The notes below the pieces were generated by a model. That model had not been told where the DNA came from, made no database searches, and was given only the letters and a program-made list of their open reading frames with translations. Of a DNA stretch of 5,661 nucleotides, positions 1-5,661 are shown one piece after another. The stretch lies in contig JASLKO010000107.1 in assembly GCA_030747475.1 (NCBI GenBank), positions 1-5,661 on the forward strand. Reading direction: 5' to 3'. The position numbers were made by a program, and so were the translations under genes. This DNA is from Candidatus Thalassarchaeaceae archaeon. Its GTDB lineage: Archaea > Thermoplasmatota > Poseidoniia > Poseidoniales > Thalassarchaeaceae. The first letter of the stretch is position 1. Each line of letters starts with the position of its first letter.

Positions 1-630
1 CACCTTTATTTCACTCGAAGAAAGGCTGTGAGCGGCCTCAAAAACATGGAGGCTGGAAGAATGACTTACACCCAAATAGCAGCACTTGATGATGTTTCCA
101 GCATCAGAATTTGTGTTGACATATTCGACGATTTCTTCAGCGGACTGAGCCGCAGGCATGTGATTTGAAGCGATGATAGACGTGCCATCTCCACAGGCTT
201 TTACCAAGGACTTGCGAACTTTTTCAGTCATGGAAATTTCCAAATCGACCCATGATACACCACTTTCGATCGCAGTTGTCAATATTGCTGCCCGGGCAGC
301 TTCATCACCATGAAAGTGGCCATTATCATCCGCCGAACGACAGGTGAAAATTACTGGAATTTGAATGCCATCTTTGAGGCTTTGAATTGAAGTTTCTACA
401 TCGACATCCTCAACCGGGCGCGCTTCCATAATCGGTGGTTGCTTTTCGATGGACTCTTCACCGTCATGATTTGTAATGACAATCGGGTCTACTTCGAGAC
501 GGTTGACGTACAAGTTGTCAAAGCGAACCTCGACGAGGTCAGCACCTGCAGCCGTAGCACGGCTTGCGTCACGGATCATGTCTCCAACGCTGTGACCCCT
601 GAGGGTTACGCAGATTTGAGGGCCTGTCAT
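1..630 (-). CDS. aroD: 3-dehydroquinate dehydratase, type I (AroD), 3' end cut by the window edge
   Basis: Encodes the enzyme that dehydrates 3-dehydroquinate to 3-dehydroshikimate, the third step of the shikimate pathway, through a Schiff base in a cytoplasmic TIM barrel. The first 210 residues are visible; the usual length is about 220-250, so little or only a fused partner is missing. Seen: the opening strand ICVTL, the substrate-binding pair in DLVEVRFD (Glu34, Arg36), the TCRS strand (Arg98), the catalytic general base in SNHMPA (His157) and the Schiff-base lysine in NIIKCCYLG (Lys182). Spacings Arg98-His157 and His157-Lys182 match the Salmonella enzyme closely, but Glu34-Arg98 is about 28 residues longer. 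The ATG at 630 is the only in-frame start: upstream there is no ATG, GTG or TTG before the TAG at 691-693. No ribosome binding site stands at normal distance, so the mRNA may be leaderless. It is divergent from gyrB. A fusion to shikimate dehydrogenase beyond the edge cannot be excluded. Confidence 0.88.
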   Translation of the reverse strand, partial: MTGPQICVTLRGHSVGDMIRDASRATAAGADLVEVRFDNLYVNRLEVDPIVITNHDGEESIEKQPPIMEARPVEDVDVETSIQSLKDGIQIPVIFTCRSADDNGHFHGDEAARAAILTTAIESGVSWVDLEISMTEKVRKSLVKACGDGTSIIASNHMPAAQSAEEIVEYVNTNSDAGNIIKCCYLGVSHSSSLHVFEAAHSLSSSEIKV

Positions 631-653
631 CGTCGCGGGGACCCGGACTCCCT

Positions 654-660
654 GTTTAAC
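654..660 (-). promoter_or_regulatory. Weak candidate TATA element for leaderless aroD
   Basis: On the minus strand GTTAAAC is centred about 27 bases upstream of the aroD ATG, where an archaeal TATA box would sit if transcription began at the start codon. This fits the lack of a well-placed ribosome binding site. The match to an archaeal TATA consensus is poor and the archaeal assignment is itself inferred, so the call is speculative. Confidence 0.2.
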
Positions 661-690
661 CGTATTGAGTAAAGAGTCGGAAATTGTGGG

Positions 691-698
691 CTATAATG
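691..698. promoter_or_regulatory. TATA-like element in the aroD/gyrB divergent region
   Basis: The sequence CTATAATG reads as CATTATAG on the other strand, so it could serve either direction. Read rightward as an archaeal TATA box it would place a gyrB start near 720 and a leader of about 130 bases containing the palindrome at 728-742 and the hairpin at 799-823. Read leftward it would start aroD near 667. It also resembles a bacterial -10 box, but I see no convincing -35 partner. Only the AT-rich motif is seen; promoter function is inferred. Confidence 0.25.
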
Positions 699-727
699 AC
701 CCATTTTGACAAGGCTTTTTTACAGTC

Positions 728-742
728 GAAAATGGCATTTTC
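728..742. repeat. 15-bp palindrome, possible operator
   Basis: GAAAATGGCATTTTC is a perfect inverted repeat of two 7-base arms around a single G. A further CATTTT half-site lies at 702-707, 34 bases upstream of the matching half-site at 736-741. The location between divergent promoters suits a regulator binding site. AT-rich palindromes of this size can arise by chance, and no known regulator is recognised. Confidence 0.35.
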
Positions 743-798
743 AGGGCACTGTGGGCGAATCATTCAATAACCCCGACAGACCACCCACAAACAACCCT

Positions 799-823
799 TG
801 AGGACCCCCTATGGGGGTCCTCA
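799..823 (+). promoter_or_regulatory. Perfect 11-bp GC-rich hairpin in the gyrB leader
   Basis: Arms TGAGGACCCCC (799-809) and GGGGGTCCTCA (813-823) are exact reverse complements separated by the three-base loop TAT. The right arm ends 15 bases before the gyrB ribosome binding site and 27 bases before the ATG. There is no following T-run, so it is not a standard intrinsic terminator. It could act as an RNA structure that affects translation or mRNA stability, as a protein-binding operator, or as a DNA cruciform that responds to supercoiling. The structure is certain at sequence level; the role is inferred. Confidence 0.6.
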
Positions 824-837
824 GAGATTATACAAAA

Positions 838-843
838 GAGGGA
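838..843 (+). promoter_or_regulatory. Ribosome binding site that sets the gyrB start at 850
   Basis: The purine run GAGGGA lies six bases before the ATG at 850, a good Shine-Dalgarno match at normal spacing. The in-frame ATG at 811 has no such motif, since the bases before it are the C-rich left arm of the hairpin. This decides for 850 as the start. Confidence 0.75.
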
Positions 844-849
844 ACTAAA

Positions 850-2841
850 ATGAGTGAATCCGATTACAAAGCAGACAGTATCCAAGTCCTCGAAGGACTG
901 GAGGCAGTACGAAAACGACCAGGCATGTACCTTGGCGACCCACATGACGGCTCGGCCCTTCACCATTGCATTTGGGAAGTCGTCGACAATGCTGTCGATG
1001 AACACTTGGCTGGATATTGCGATGCTGTCGAAATTGTAGTCCAAAAAGATGGATCGGTCACGATTGTTGACCACGGCCGTGGCATCCCCGTCGGGACACA
1101 TTCCGAATATGGCATCAGTGCTGCTGAAGTGATTATGACCAAGCTGCACGCCGGAGGGAAATTCGACAATTCGTCGTACAAGGTCTCAGGTGGATTACAT
1201 GGTGTCGGCGTATCTGCTGTCAATGCTGTATCTGAATGGCTCAAGATGACGATTCAACGCGATGGCAAAATGTATGAGCAGACCTATGTTAGAGGCGAAC
1301 CGCAAGGACCCCTAGAGGAAATTGGAGAAAGTAGCGGTACTGGTACAGCGATTTCGTTCAAACCTGATCTTGGAATTTTTACAACGGTTACCGAATTTGA
1401 TTACGACATCCTCAACACAAGACTCAGGGAAACCGCTTTCCTAAATGCTGGATTGAAAATTACGATTGTTGATCAGAGAGGCGACTCGCCAGAAATTGTT
1501 GAGCACCAATATGACGGAGGCATTTCAGAATTCGTGAAACAATTGAATGAGCGAAGAAATCCAATACACAATGATGTCGTCTACATCAAGGGTATGCGTG
1601 AAATTGAAGTTGGTGAGATACACATCGAATTGGCCATGCAATGGTCAGATGCCTACAATGAAGTGATTCAATGTTACACCAACATCATCCGGAACCGCGA
1701 TGGGGGGACTCACCTCTCCGGTCTTAGAAGTGCCCTCACCGGGTCACTGAACCGATATGCGAAGAGCCGTAATCTCCTAAAGAATGTTGACAAACTCTCA
1801 GGCGACGATGTTCGAGAAGGGATTGCAGTTGTCATCAGTGTGAAACATCCAGATCCTTCATTCTCTAGCCAAACCAAGGATAAGTTGGTCTCCAACGAAG
1901 TCGCTGGAATTGTAGAGAGTATCGTGAACGAAAAACTTGCAGAGCATTTCGAAGAAAATCCCTCTGTAGCAAAGATGGTAATCGACAAAGCTGTTCTCGC
2001 CAGTAAAGCAAGAGAAGCCGCCCGGAAGGCCCGAGACCTCACCCGAAGGAAAGGTGTCCTCGAAGGTGGTGGGTTGCCAGGTAAATTGGCGGATTGTCAG
2101 AGCCGAAATCCCGAAGAATGTGAAATTTACATCGTCGAAGGTGATTCGGCAGGAGGGTCTGCGAAAACGGGACGCGATCGACGTACTCAGGCCATTTTGC
2201 CATTGCGTGGAAAAATCCTCAACGTCGAAAGACAACTTCGAAATCAAGCAAAGGTCTACCAAAACAATGAGATTCAAATCATGATAAAAGCACTTGGCGC
2301 AGGAGTAGGAAACCCTCCTGAATTGGCAGAAGGGGAAGAATCACTTGCCGAAGTTGATACATTCTTCAATGTGGAAAAACTTCGATATGGGAAAATTATC
2401 ATCATGACTGACGCCGATGTCGATGGCGCCCACATTCGCACACTTATTTTGACATTCATGTGGCGTTTTATGCGGCCAGCAATTGAATCTGGAAACGTGT
2501 TCATCGCACAGCCACCACTGTACATGGTGACACGCGGCCGCACCTCAAAGTACGCCTATACTGATGCGGAAAGGGATGAAATCATTGATGGATTCCGTGA
2601 AGGCAATCCTGATGTGAAAATTGGCATCCAGCGCTACAAGGGTCTTGGTGAGATGAATCCCGACCAACTATGGACCACCACAATGGACCCTGCAAATCGA
2701 ACCTTACTCAAGGTTACAGCTAACAATTTCAGCGATGATGGTGAAACATCCGCACTCTTTGAAACGTTGATGGGCGAGGATGTGCCTGATCGTCGTGCTT
2801 TCATTGAGAGACATGCTGCAGAAGCAAATGTGGACGTGTGA
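850..2841 (+). CDS. gyrB: DNA gyrase subunit B (ATPase and Toprim subunit)
   Basis: ATP-driving subunit of the A2B2 type IIA topoisomerase that introduces negative supercoils. The product is 663 residues, the short form lacking the long C-terminal insert of enterobacterial GyrB (804). GHKL ATPase domain, about 1-220: WEVVDNAVDE with catalytic Glu43 and magnesium ligand Asn47, DHGRGIP with adenine-contact Asp74, AGGKF with Lys104, lid GGLHGVG 114-120; Arg137 matches the coumarin-contact Arg136 of E. coli. Transducer domain, about 221-400: QTKDK with Lys343 reaching the ATP. Toprim domain: VEGDSAGG with Glu430, TDADVDG with Asp521, Asp523 and Asp525. The tail has QPPLY and RYKGLGEMNPDQLW. All key residues are intact. 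About 15 extra acidic residues lie near 488-507. The start at 850 follows a good ribosome binding site and aligns with the E. coli N terminus; an ATG at 811 would add 13 residues coded by the hairpin. It is the first gene of an operon with gyrA. ParE is less likely given the GyrA box in its partner. Confidence 0.96.
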   Translation: MSESDYKADSIQVLEGLEAVRKRPGMYLGDPHDGSALHHCIWEVVDNAVDEHLAGYCDAVEIVVQKDGSVTIVDHGRGIPVGTHSEYGISAAEVIMTKLHAGGKFDNSSYKVSGGLHGVGVSAVNAVSEWLKMTIQRDGKMYEQTYVRGEPQGPLEEIGESSGTGTAISFKPDLGIFTTVTEFDYDILNTRLRETAFLNAGLKITIVDQRGDSPEIVEHQYDGGISEFVKQLNERRNPIHNDVVYIKGMREIEVGEIHIELAMQWSDAYNEVIQCYTNIIRNRDGGTHLSGLRSALTGSLNRYAKSRNLLKNVDKLSGDDVREGIAVVISVKHPDPSFSSQTKDKLVSNEVAGIVESIVNEKLAEHFEENPSVAKMVIDKAVLASKAREAARKARDLTRRKGVLEGGGLPGKLADCQSRNPEECEIYIVEGDSAGGSAKTGRDRRTQAILPLRGKILNVERQLRNQAKVYQNNEIQIMIKALGAGVGNPPELAEGEESLAEVDTFFNVEKLRYGKIIIMTDADVDGAHIRTLILTFMWRFMRPAIESGNVFIAQPPLYMVTRGRTSKYAYTDAERDEIIDGFREGNPDVKIGIQRYKGLGEMNPDQLWTTTMDPANRTLLKVTANNFSDDGETSALFETLMGEDVPDRRAFIERHAAEANVDV

Positions 2842-2846
2842 GGTGA
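2840..2846 (+). promoter_or_regulatory. gyrA ribosome binding site overlapping the gyrB stop
   Basis: GAGGTGA overlaps the TGA stop of gyrB (2839-2841) and ends four bases before the gyrA ATG at 2851. Ribosomes ending gyrB would stop on the gyrA initiation site, which suggests translational coupling that keeps the two subunits in balance. The motif and overlap are seen; coupling is inferred. Confidence 0.7.
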
Positions 2847-2850
2847 TTAG

Positions 2851-5631
2851 ATGAGTGATGAAGAAATATCAGCAAACCCAACGGACAATCAAGTCCGACA
2901 TACTGTAGACGATGAAATGAGGGTGTCGTACATCAATTATGCAATGTCAGTCATCATTGGCCGTGCATTGCCTGAAGTCAGAGATGGATTGAAACCAGTT
3001 CACCGCCGTGTCCTTTTTGGTATGCATGAAGCCGGACATACATCTGACAGATCATACTCCAAATCCGCTCGTTCAGTTGGAGAAGTCATGGGAAAATACC
3101 ACCCCCATGGCGACCAATCAATCTACGACACCATGGTTCGAATGGCTCAAGATTTCAGTCTACGATACCCATTGGTCGACGGTCAAGGTAACTTCGGGAG
3201 TATCGATGGGGACCCTCCTGCTGCCATGCGATACACGGAAAGCCGGTTGGATAAATTATCCAAACATATGTTGGAAGATATCAAGAAAGGGACTGTGAAC
3301 TTTCAACCGAATTTCGATGACTCGGAGCAAGAGCCGGAAGTATTGCCTGCCAGATTGCCCAATTTACTTCTCAACGGTAGCGACGGTATTGCTGTAGGCA
3401 TGGCCACAAAAATCCCCCCACACAACCTTCCTGAAGTGGCGTCAGCAATCCACCTTCACGTGGATCGAATCCTCGAGGAAGGAAACGAAAATAGCGACCC
3501 TGAAAACCCCCCAGGAATTGACATTGGAGAATATATGCAACATCTCAAGGGACCTGATTTCCCAACAGGTGCGACCATTCATGGTATCGATGGTATTCGA
3601 GACATGTATGAAACTGGGCATGGAAAATTCCACGTACGCGCACAATGTGAAGTGCATGATGATGGCAATGGAAAACGAATTGTTATCACCGAAATACCTT
3701 ACCAAGTCAAGAAGGCCGGCATGCTAGAAGGAATCGCAGATCTGGTCAGTAAGGAAACTGTCAAGGGAATCAGAGACATTCGAGACGAATCAAGCAAAGA
3801 AGGTATTCGAGTTGTCATTGAAGTCAAACAAAATGCAGATCCACACGCGGTATTGAATCAATTGTACAAATCAAGCCGGCTGCAAGAGTCGTACTCGGCG
3901 AACATGATGGGAATCATCAGTAGAGAACCAGTTCAATTGACACTCCCTGTCATCCTTCACGCATATGTTCGGCACCGCGAAGAAGTCATTCGTAGACGAA
4001 CACAATTTGATCTTTCAAAAGCTGAAGCTCGAGCTCATGTTCTGGAAGGATTGGTCAAAGCCCAAGCACGAATCGATGATGTTGTCGCTGCAGGCAAAGG
4101 TGCCGAAAGTCGAGAACATTTTGAGAAAGTTCTGCGTGGCGAAGAAAAGTTCGGTAGCATCGCAGCTTTTGATTTCACTGAACCTCAAGCCAAAGCCATC
4201 GCTGAAAGGCGTCTTTACCAACTGTCAAAGATGGATACCAAGAAGGTTGACGATGAATTCAACGAACTCAAATTATCAATCGCAGAATACAATGCAATCC
4301 TAGGCAGTCGTACTCGTCAGTTGGAAATCCTCTTGAGTGAATTAGATGAAATGGTTGAGAAACACGGTGATGAGCGGCGCACAAATATTGATCCAATGCC
4401 ATTGTCGATGGACAGGGAAGATCTTGTCGAAGAACGTGCGATTGTCATCTCACTCTCTGAAGACAATTACATTCGACACCTGCCCGTTGAAGCATTCCGC
4501 GTTCAAAACCGCGGTGGCAAGGGATTGAAAGGTGTGACCACTAAGGATGAGGATTTCCCCAAATCAATCCTGACTTGTTTTAGCAAAGACCGATTGTTGA
4601 TTTTCACCGACCAAGGTCGTGTTTACGGACTTAAGGCATGGGAAACGCCACAAGGCAGCCGCCTCAGTCGTGGAAGCCACATTCGAAATCTAATCGAAAG
4701 ACTTCGTGAAGATGAGAAAGTTGTAACGATTCTACCAATTTCTAAAGAGGTTCAAGAAAATCCAGATGGACATTACCTTATTTTCGCAACCCACGAAGGT
4801 GTTGTCAAGCGATCCAAACTTGAGGATTACACGCGCATCAATCGGAATGGGAAATATGCATTGAAATTCAAGACTGAATCGGACACCCTTGTCGCGGTCC
4901 GAGAAGCGACTGAAGAGGACCATGTGGTCCTTGTATCCAAGAATGGAAGGGCCTGCAGATTCAAACCAAGTGAAACGAAGGAAATGCCCGACGGATCAAC
5001 TGGTTTTACTGTCAAGGTCCAAGGCCGTGTCACCGCTGGAGTTAGAGGCATGAAACTGAAAGATGGCGATACTGTTGTCGGCATGATTGCAACATCCAAT
5101 GAGGACACACATGTACTCACACTTTCGAAGTTTGGCATGGCAAAGCGGAGTCGGTTAGGTGATGGTGAAATGCACGACATCCTAGAAGATGGTCAACCAG
5201 TAATTGACGAAAAAACTGGCAAGAACAAGCAATATCGCGATGGTTATCGCAAGACAAACAGAGGCGCAGGGGGCGTAGCCACCATGAAACTCGATGAGGA
5301 GCACAGCGATCAGATTGTTCGCGTCCACACCATCCCTGATCTCGGCGACCAACTGTTCCTATTGACTGGGAAAGGCATGATGATTCGAGTTCGTGCCGAC
5401 CAAACCAAGGAAACTTCTGGTAAATCAACCAAGGGTACACGAGTAATGGAACTACGTGACAAACAAAAAGGAGGGTTCGTTGATGAGATTATCTTCACCG
5501 CTCGCTTGCCTGCAGAACTGATCGATGATGAAGATGAATTCGATTCCATGGACACCAACCAAGATGGTGTCATCGACCGTGAAGAATTCGAAGCCGCACA
5601 ACAAGATCAGGGTGACGATGGAGAAGAGTGA
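2851..5631 (+). CDS. gyrA: DNA gyrase subunit A with a C-terminal EF-hand tail
   Basis: Cleavage and DNA-wrapping subunit of gyrase, 926 residues (E. coli 875). Breakage-reunion core, about 20-520: the start of the winged-helix region INYAMSVIIGRALPEVRDGL, HPHGD, then DPPAAMRYTE with Arg127 and catalytic Tyr128, which forms the 5' phosphotyrosine link. The C-terminal pinwheel begins near 525 and carries the GyrA box QNRGGKG at 552-558, the hallmark of gyrase needed for DNA wrapping and supercoiling, which argues against ParC. Blade repeats follow to about 885 (for example GVVKRSKL, GMAKRSRL, GMMIRVRA). Oddities: Gln89 at the E. coli Ser83 quinolone site while Asp93 (E. coli Asp87) is kept; a charged insert near 772-802 in a late blade; an insert near 713-724; and a highly acidic tail from 891 with an EF-hand loop at 901-912. 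The ATG at 2851 lies nine bases after the gyrB stop with its own ribosome binding site. No frameshift or missing catalytic residue is seen. Confidence 0.96.
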   Translation: MSDEEISANPTDNQVRHTVDDEMRVSYINYAMSVIIGRALPEVRDGLKPVHRRVLFGMHEAGHTSDRSYSKSARSVGEVMGKYHPHGDQSIYDTMVRMAQDFSLRYPLVDGQGNFGSIDGDPPAAMRYTESRLDKLSKHMLEDIKKGTVNFQPNFDDSEQEPEVLPARLPNLLLNGSDGIAVGMATKIPPHNLPEVASAIHLHVDRILEEGNENSDPENPPGIDIGEYMQHLKGPDFPTGATIHGIDGIRDMYETGHGKFHVRAQCEVHDDGNGKRIVITEIPYQVKKAGMLEGIADLVSKETVKGIRDIRDESSKEGIRVVIEVKQNADPHAVLNQLYKSSRLQESYSANMMGIISREPVQLTLPVILHAYVRHREEVIRRRTQFDLSKAEARAHVLEGLVKAQARIDDVVAAGKGAESREHFEKVLRGEEKFGSIAAFDFTEPQAKAIAERRLYQLSKMDTKKVDDEFNELKLSIAEYNAILGSRTRQLEILLSELDEMVEKHGDERRTNIDPMPLSMDREDLVEERAIVISLSEDNYIRHLPVEAFRVQNRGGKGLKGVTTKDEDFPKSILTCFSKDRLLIFTDQGRVYGLKAWETPQGSRLSRGSHIRNLIERLREDEKVVTILPISKEVQENPDGHYLIFATHEGVVKRSKLEDYTRINRNGKYALKFKTESDTLVAVREATEEDHVVLVSKNGRACRFKPSETKEMPDGSTGFTVKVQGRVTAGVRGMKLKDGDTVVGMIATSNEDTHVLTLSKFGMAKRSRLGDGEMHDILEDGQPVIDEKTGKNKQYRDGYRKTNRGAGGVATMKLDEEHSDQIVRVHTIPDLGDQLFLLTGKGMMIRVRADQTKETSGKSTKGTRVMELRDKQKGGFVDEIIFTARLPAELIDDEDEFDSMDTNQDGVIDREEFEAAQQDQGDDGEE
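5521..5628 (+). other. Acidic EF-hand tail of GyrA (domain within gyrA)
   Basis: Residues 891-926 contain 17 acidic residues and one basic one. Within them DTNQDGVIDREE (901-912) fits the canonical EF-hand loop: Asp at 1, Asn at 3, Asp at 5, Gly at 6, Ile at 8, Asp at 9 and Glu at 12. Phe897 before and Phe913 after the loop suit the flanking helices. E. coli GyrA also ends in an acidic tail, unrelated in sequence, that restrains DNA wrapping; a calcium- or magnesium-responsive version of that role is inferred. Only one EF-hand is present, so pairing might need the second GyrA of the dimer. Confidence 0.75.
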
Positions 5632-5661
5632 GCAAACCACTCGCCTTAAATGAAAAATGCA
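5632..5661. other. Sequence after gyrA with no supported feature
   Basis: Thirty bases follow the gyrA stop. There is no hairpin with a T-run, so no terminator is seen. An ATG at 5650 could open a downstream gene, but only four codons are visible and no clear ribosome binding site precedes it. Confidence 0.4.

Noticed and set aside
439..672. Plus-strand open frame of 77 codons
   Set aside because: It lies opposite the aroD coding strand, whose catalytic motifs are clear, and its product has no recognisable features.
716..721. T6 run as a transcription terminator
   Set aside because: It lies between two divergent genes where no transcript needs to end, and no hairpin precedes it.
827..834. 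ATTATACA as a gyrB TATA box
   Set aside because: It would place the transcription start inside gyrB, downstream of the well-supported ATG at 850.
760..1149. Minus-strand open frame of 129 codons over the gyrB start
   Set aside because: It is a shadow of the gyrB N-terminal ATPase coding region and covers the gyrB ribosome binding site; no motifs are seen.
850..5631. ParE/ParC (topoisomerase IV) assignment
   Set aside because: The GyrA box QNRGGKG and the gyrB-gyrA order with gyrase-like full-length matches favour gyrase.
5650..5661. Start of a downstream gene at the ATG
   Set aside because: Only four codons are visible and there is no convincing ribosome binding site, so it cannot be supported.

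Overview
The window carries three protein genes: a divergent, edge-truncated type I 3-dehydroquinate dehydratase (aroD, minus strand, 1-630) and a complete, tightly packed gyrB-gyrA operon (plus strand, 850-5631). No RNA gene, mobile element or CRISPR array is visible. The organism cannot be fixed without a marker such as 16S rRNA. The combination of moderate G+C, a bacterial-type gyrase operon beside a type I aroD, a short GyrB and an EF-hand on GyrA best fits a marine planktonic archaeon of the Marine Group II (Poseidoniales) type. That placement is inference; a bacterial origin is not excluded.

Layout. Bases 1-630 (minus) encode the first 210 residues of AroD, with catalytic His157 and Lys182 and an unusually long stretch between the first active-site Glu/Arg pair and the next Arg. 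Bases 631-849 are a 219-bp divergent intergenic region. It holds a possible shared TATA-like element, a 15-bp palindrome, a perfect 11-bp GC-rich hairpin just before gyrB, and a good ribosome binding site. gyrB starts at 850, not at the upstream in-frame ATG at 811, which lies in the hairpin loop. gyrA follows nine bases after the gyrB stop, with its ribosome binding site overlapping that stop. Bases 5632-5661 hold no supported feature.

How the genes work together. GyrB (ATPase and Toprim metal site) and GyrA (cleavage tyrosine and DNA-wrapping pinwheel) form the A2B2 enzyme that introduces negative supercoils using ATP. Catalytic residues in both are intact and the GyrA box is present, so this is a true gyrase rather than topoisomerase IV. 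AroD acts in aromatic amino acid synthesis and has no obvious functional link beyond a shared promoter region.

The most noteworthy feature is a canonical 12-residue EF-hand calcium-binding loop within a very acidic C-terminal tail of GyrA, in the place where some bacterial gyrases carry an acidic tail that tunes DNA wrapping. This suggests a divalent-cation-sensitive gyrase. Other points of interest are Gln at the key quinolone-contact position of GyrA, acidic or charged inserts in GyrB and the GyrA pinwheel, and the perfect hairpin in the gyrB leader.
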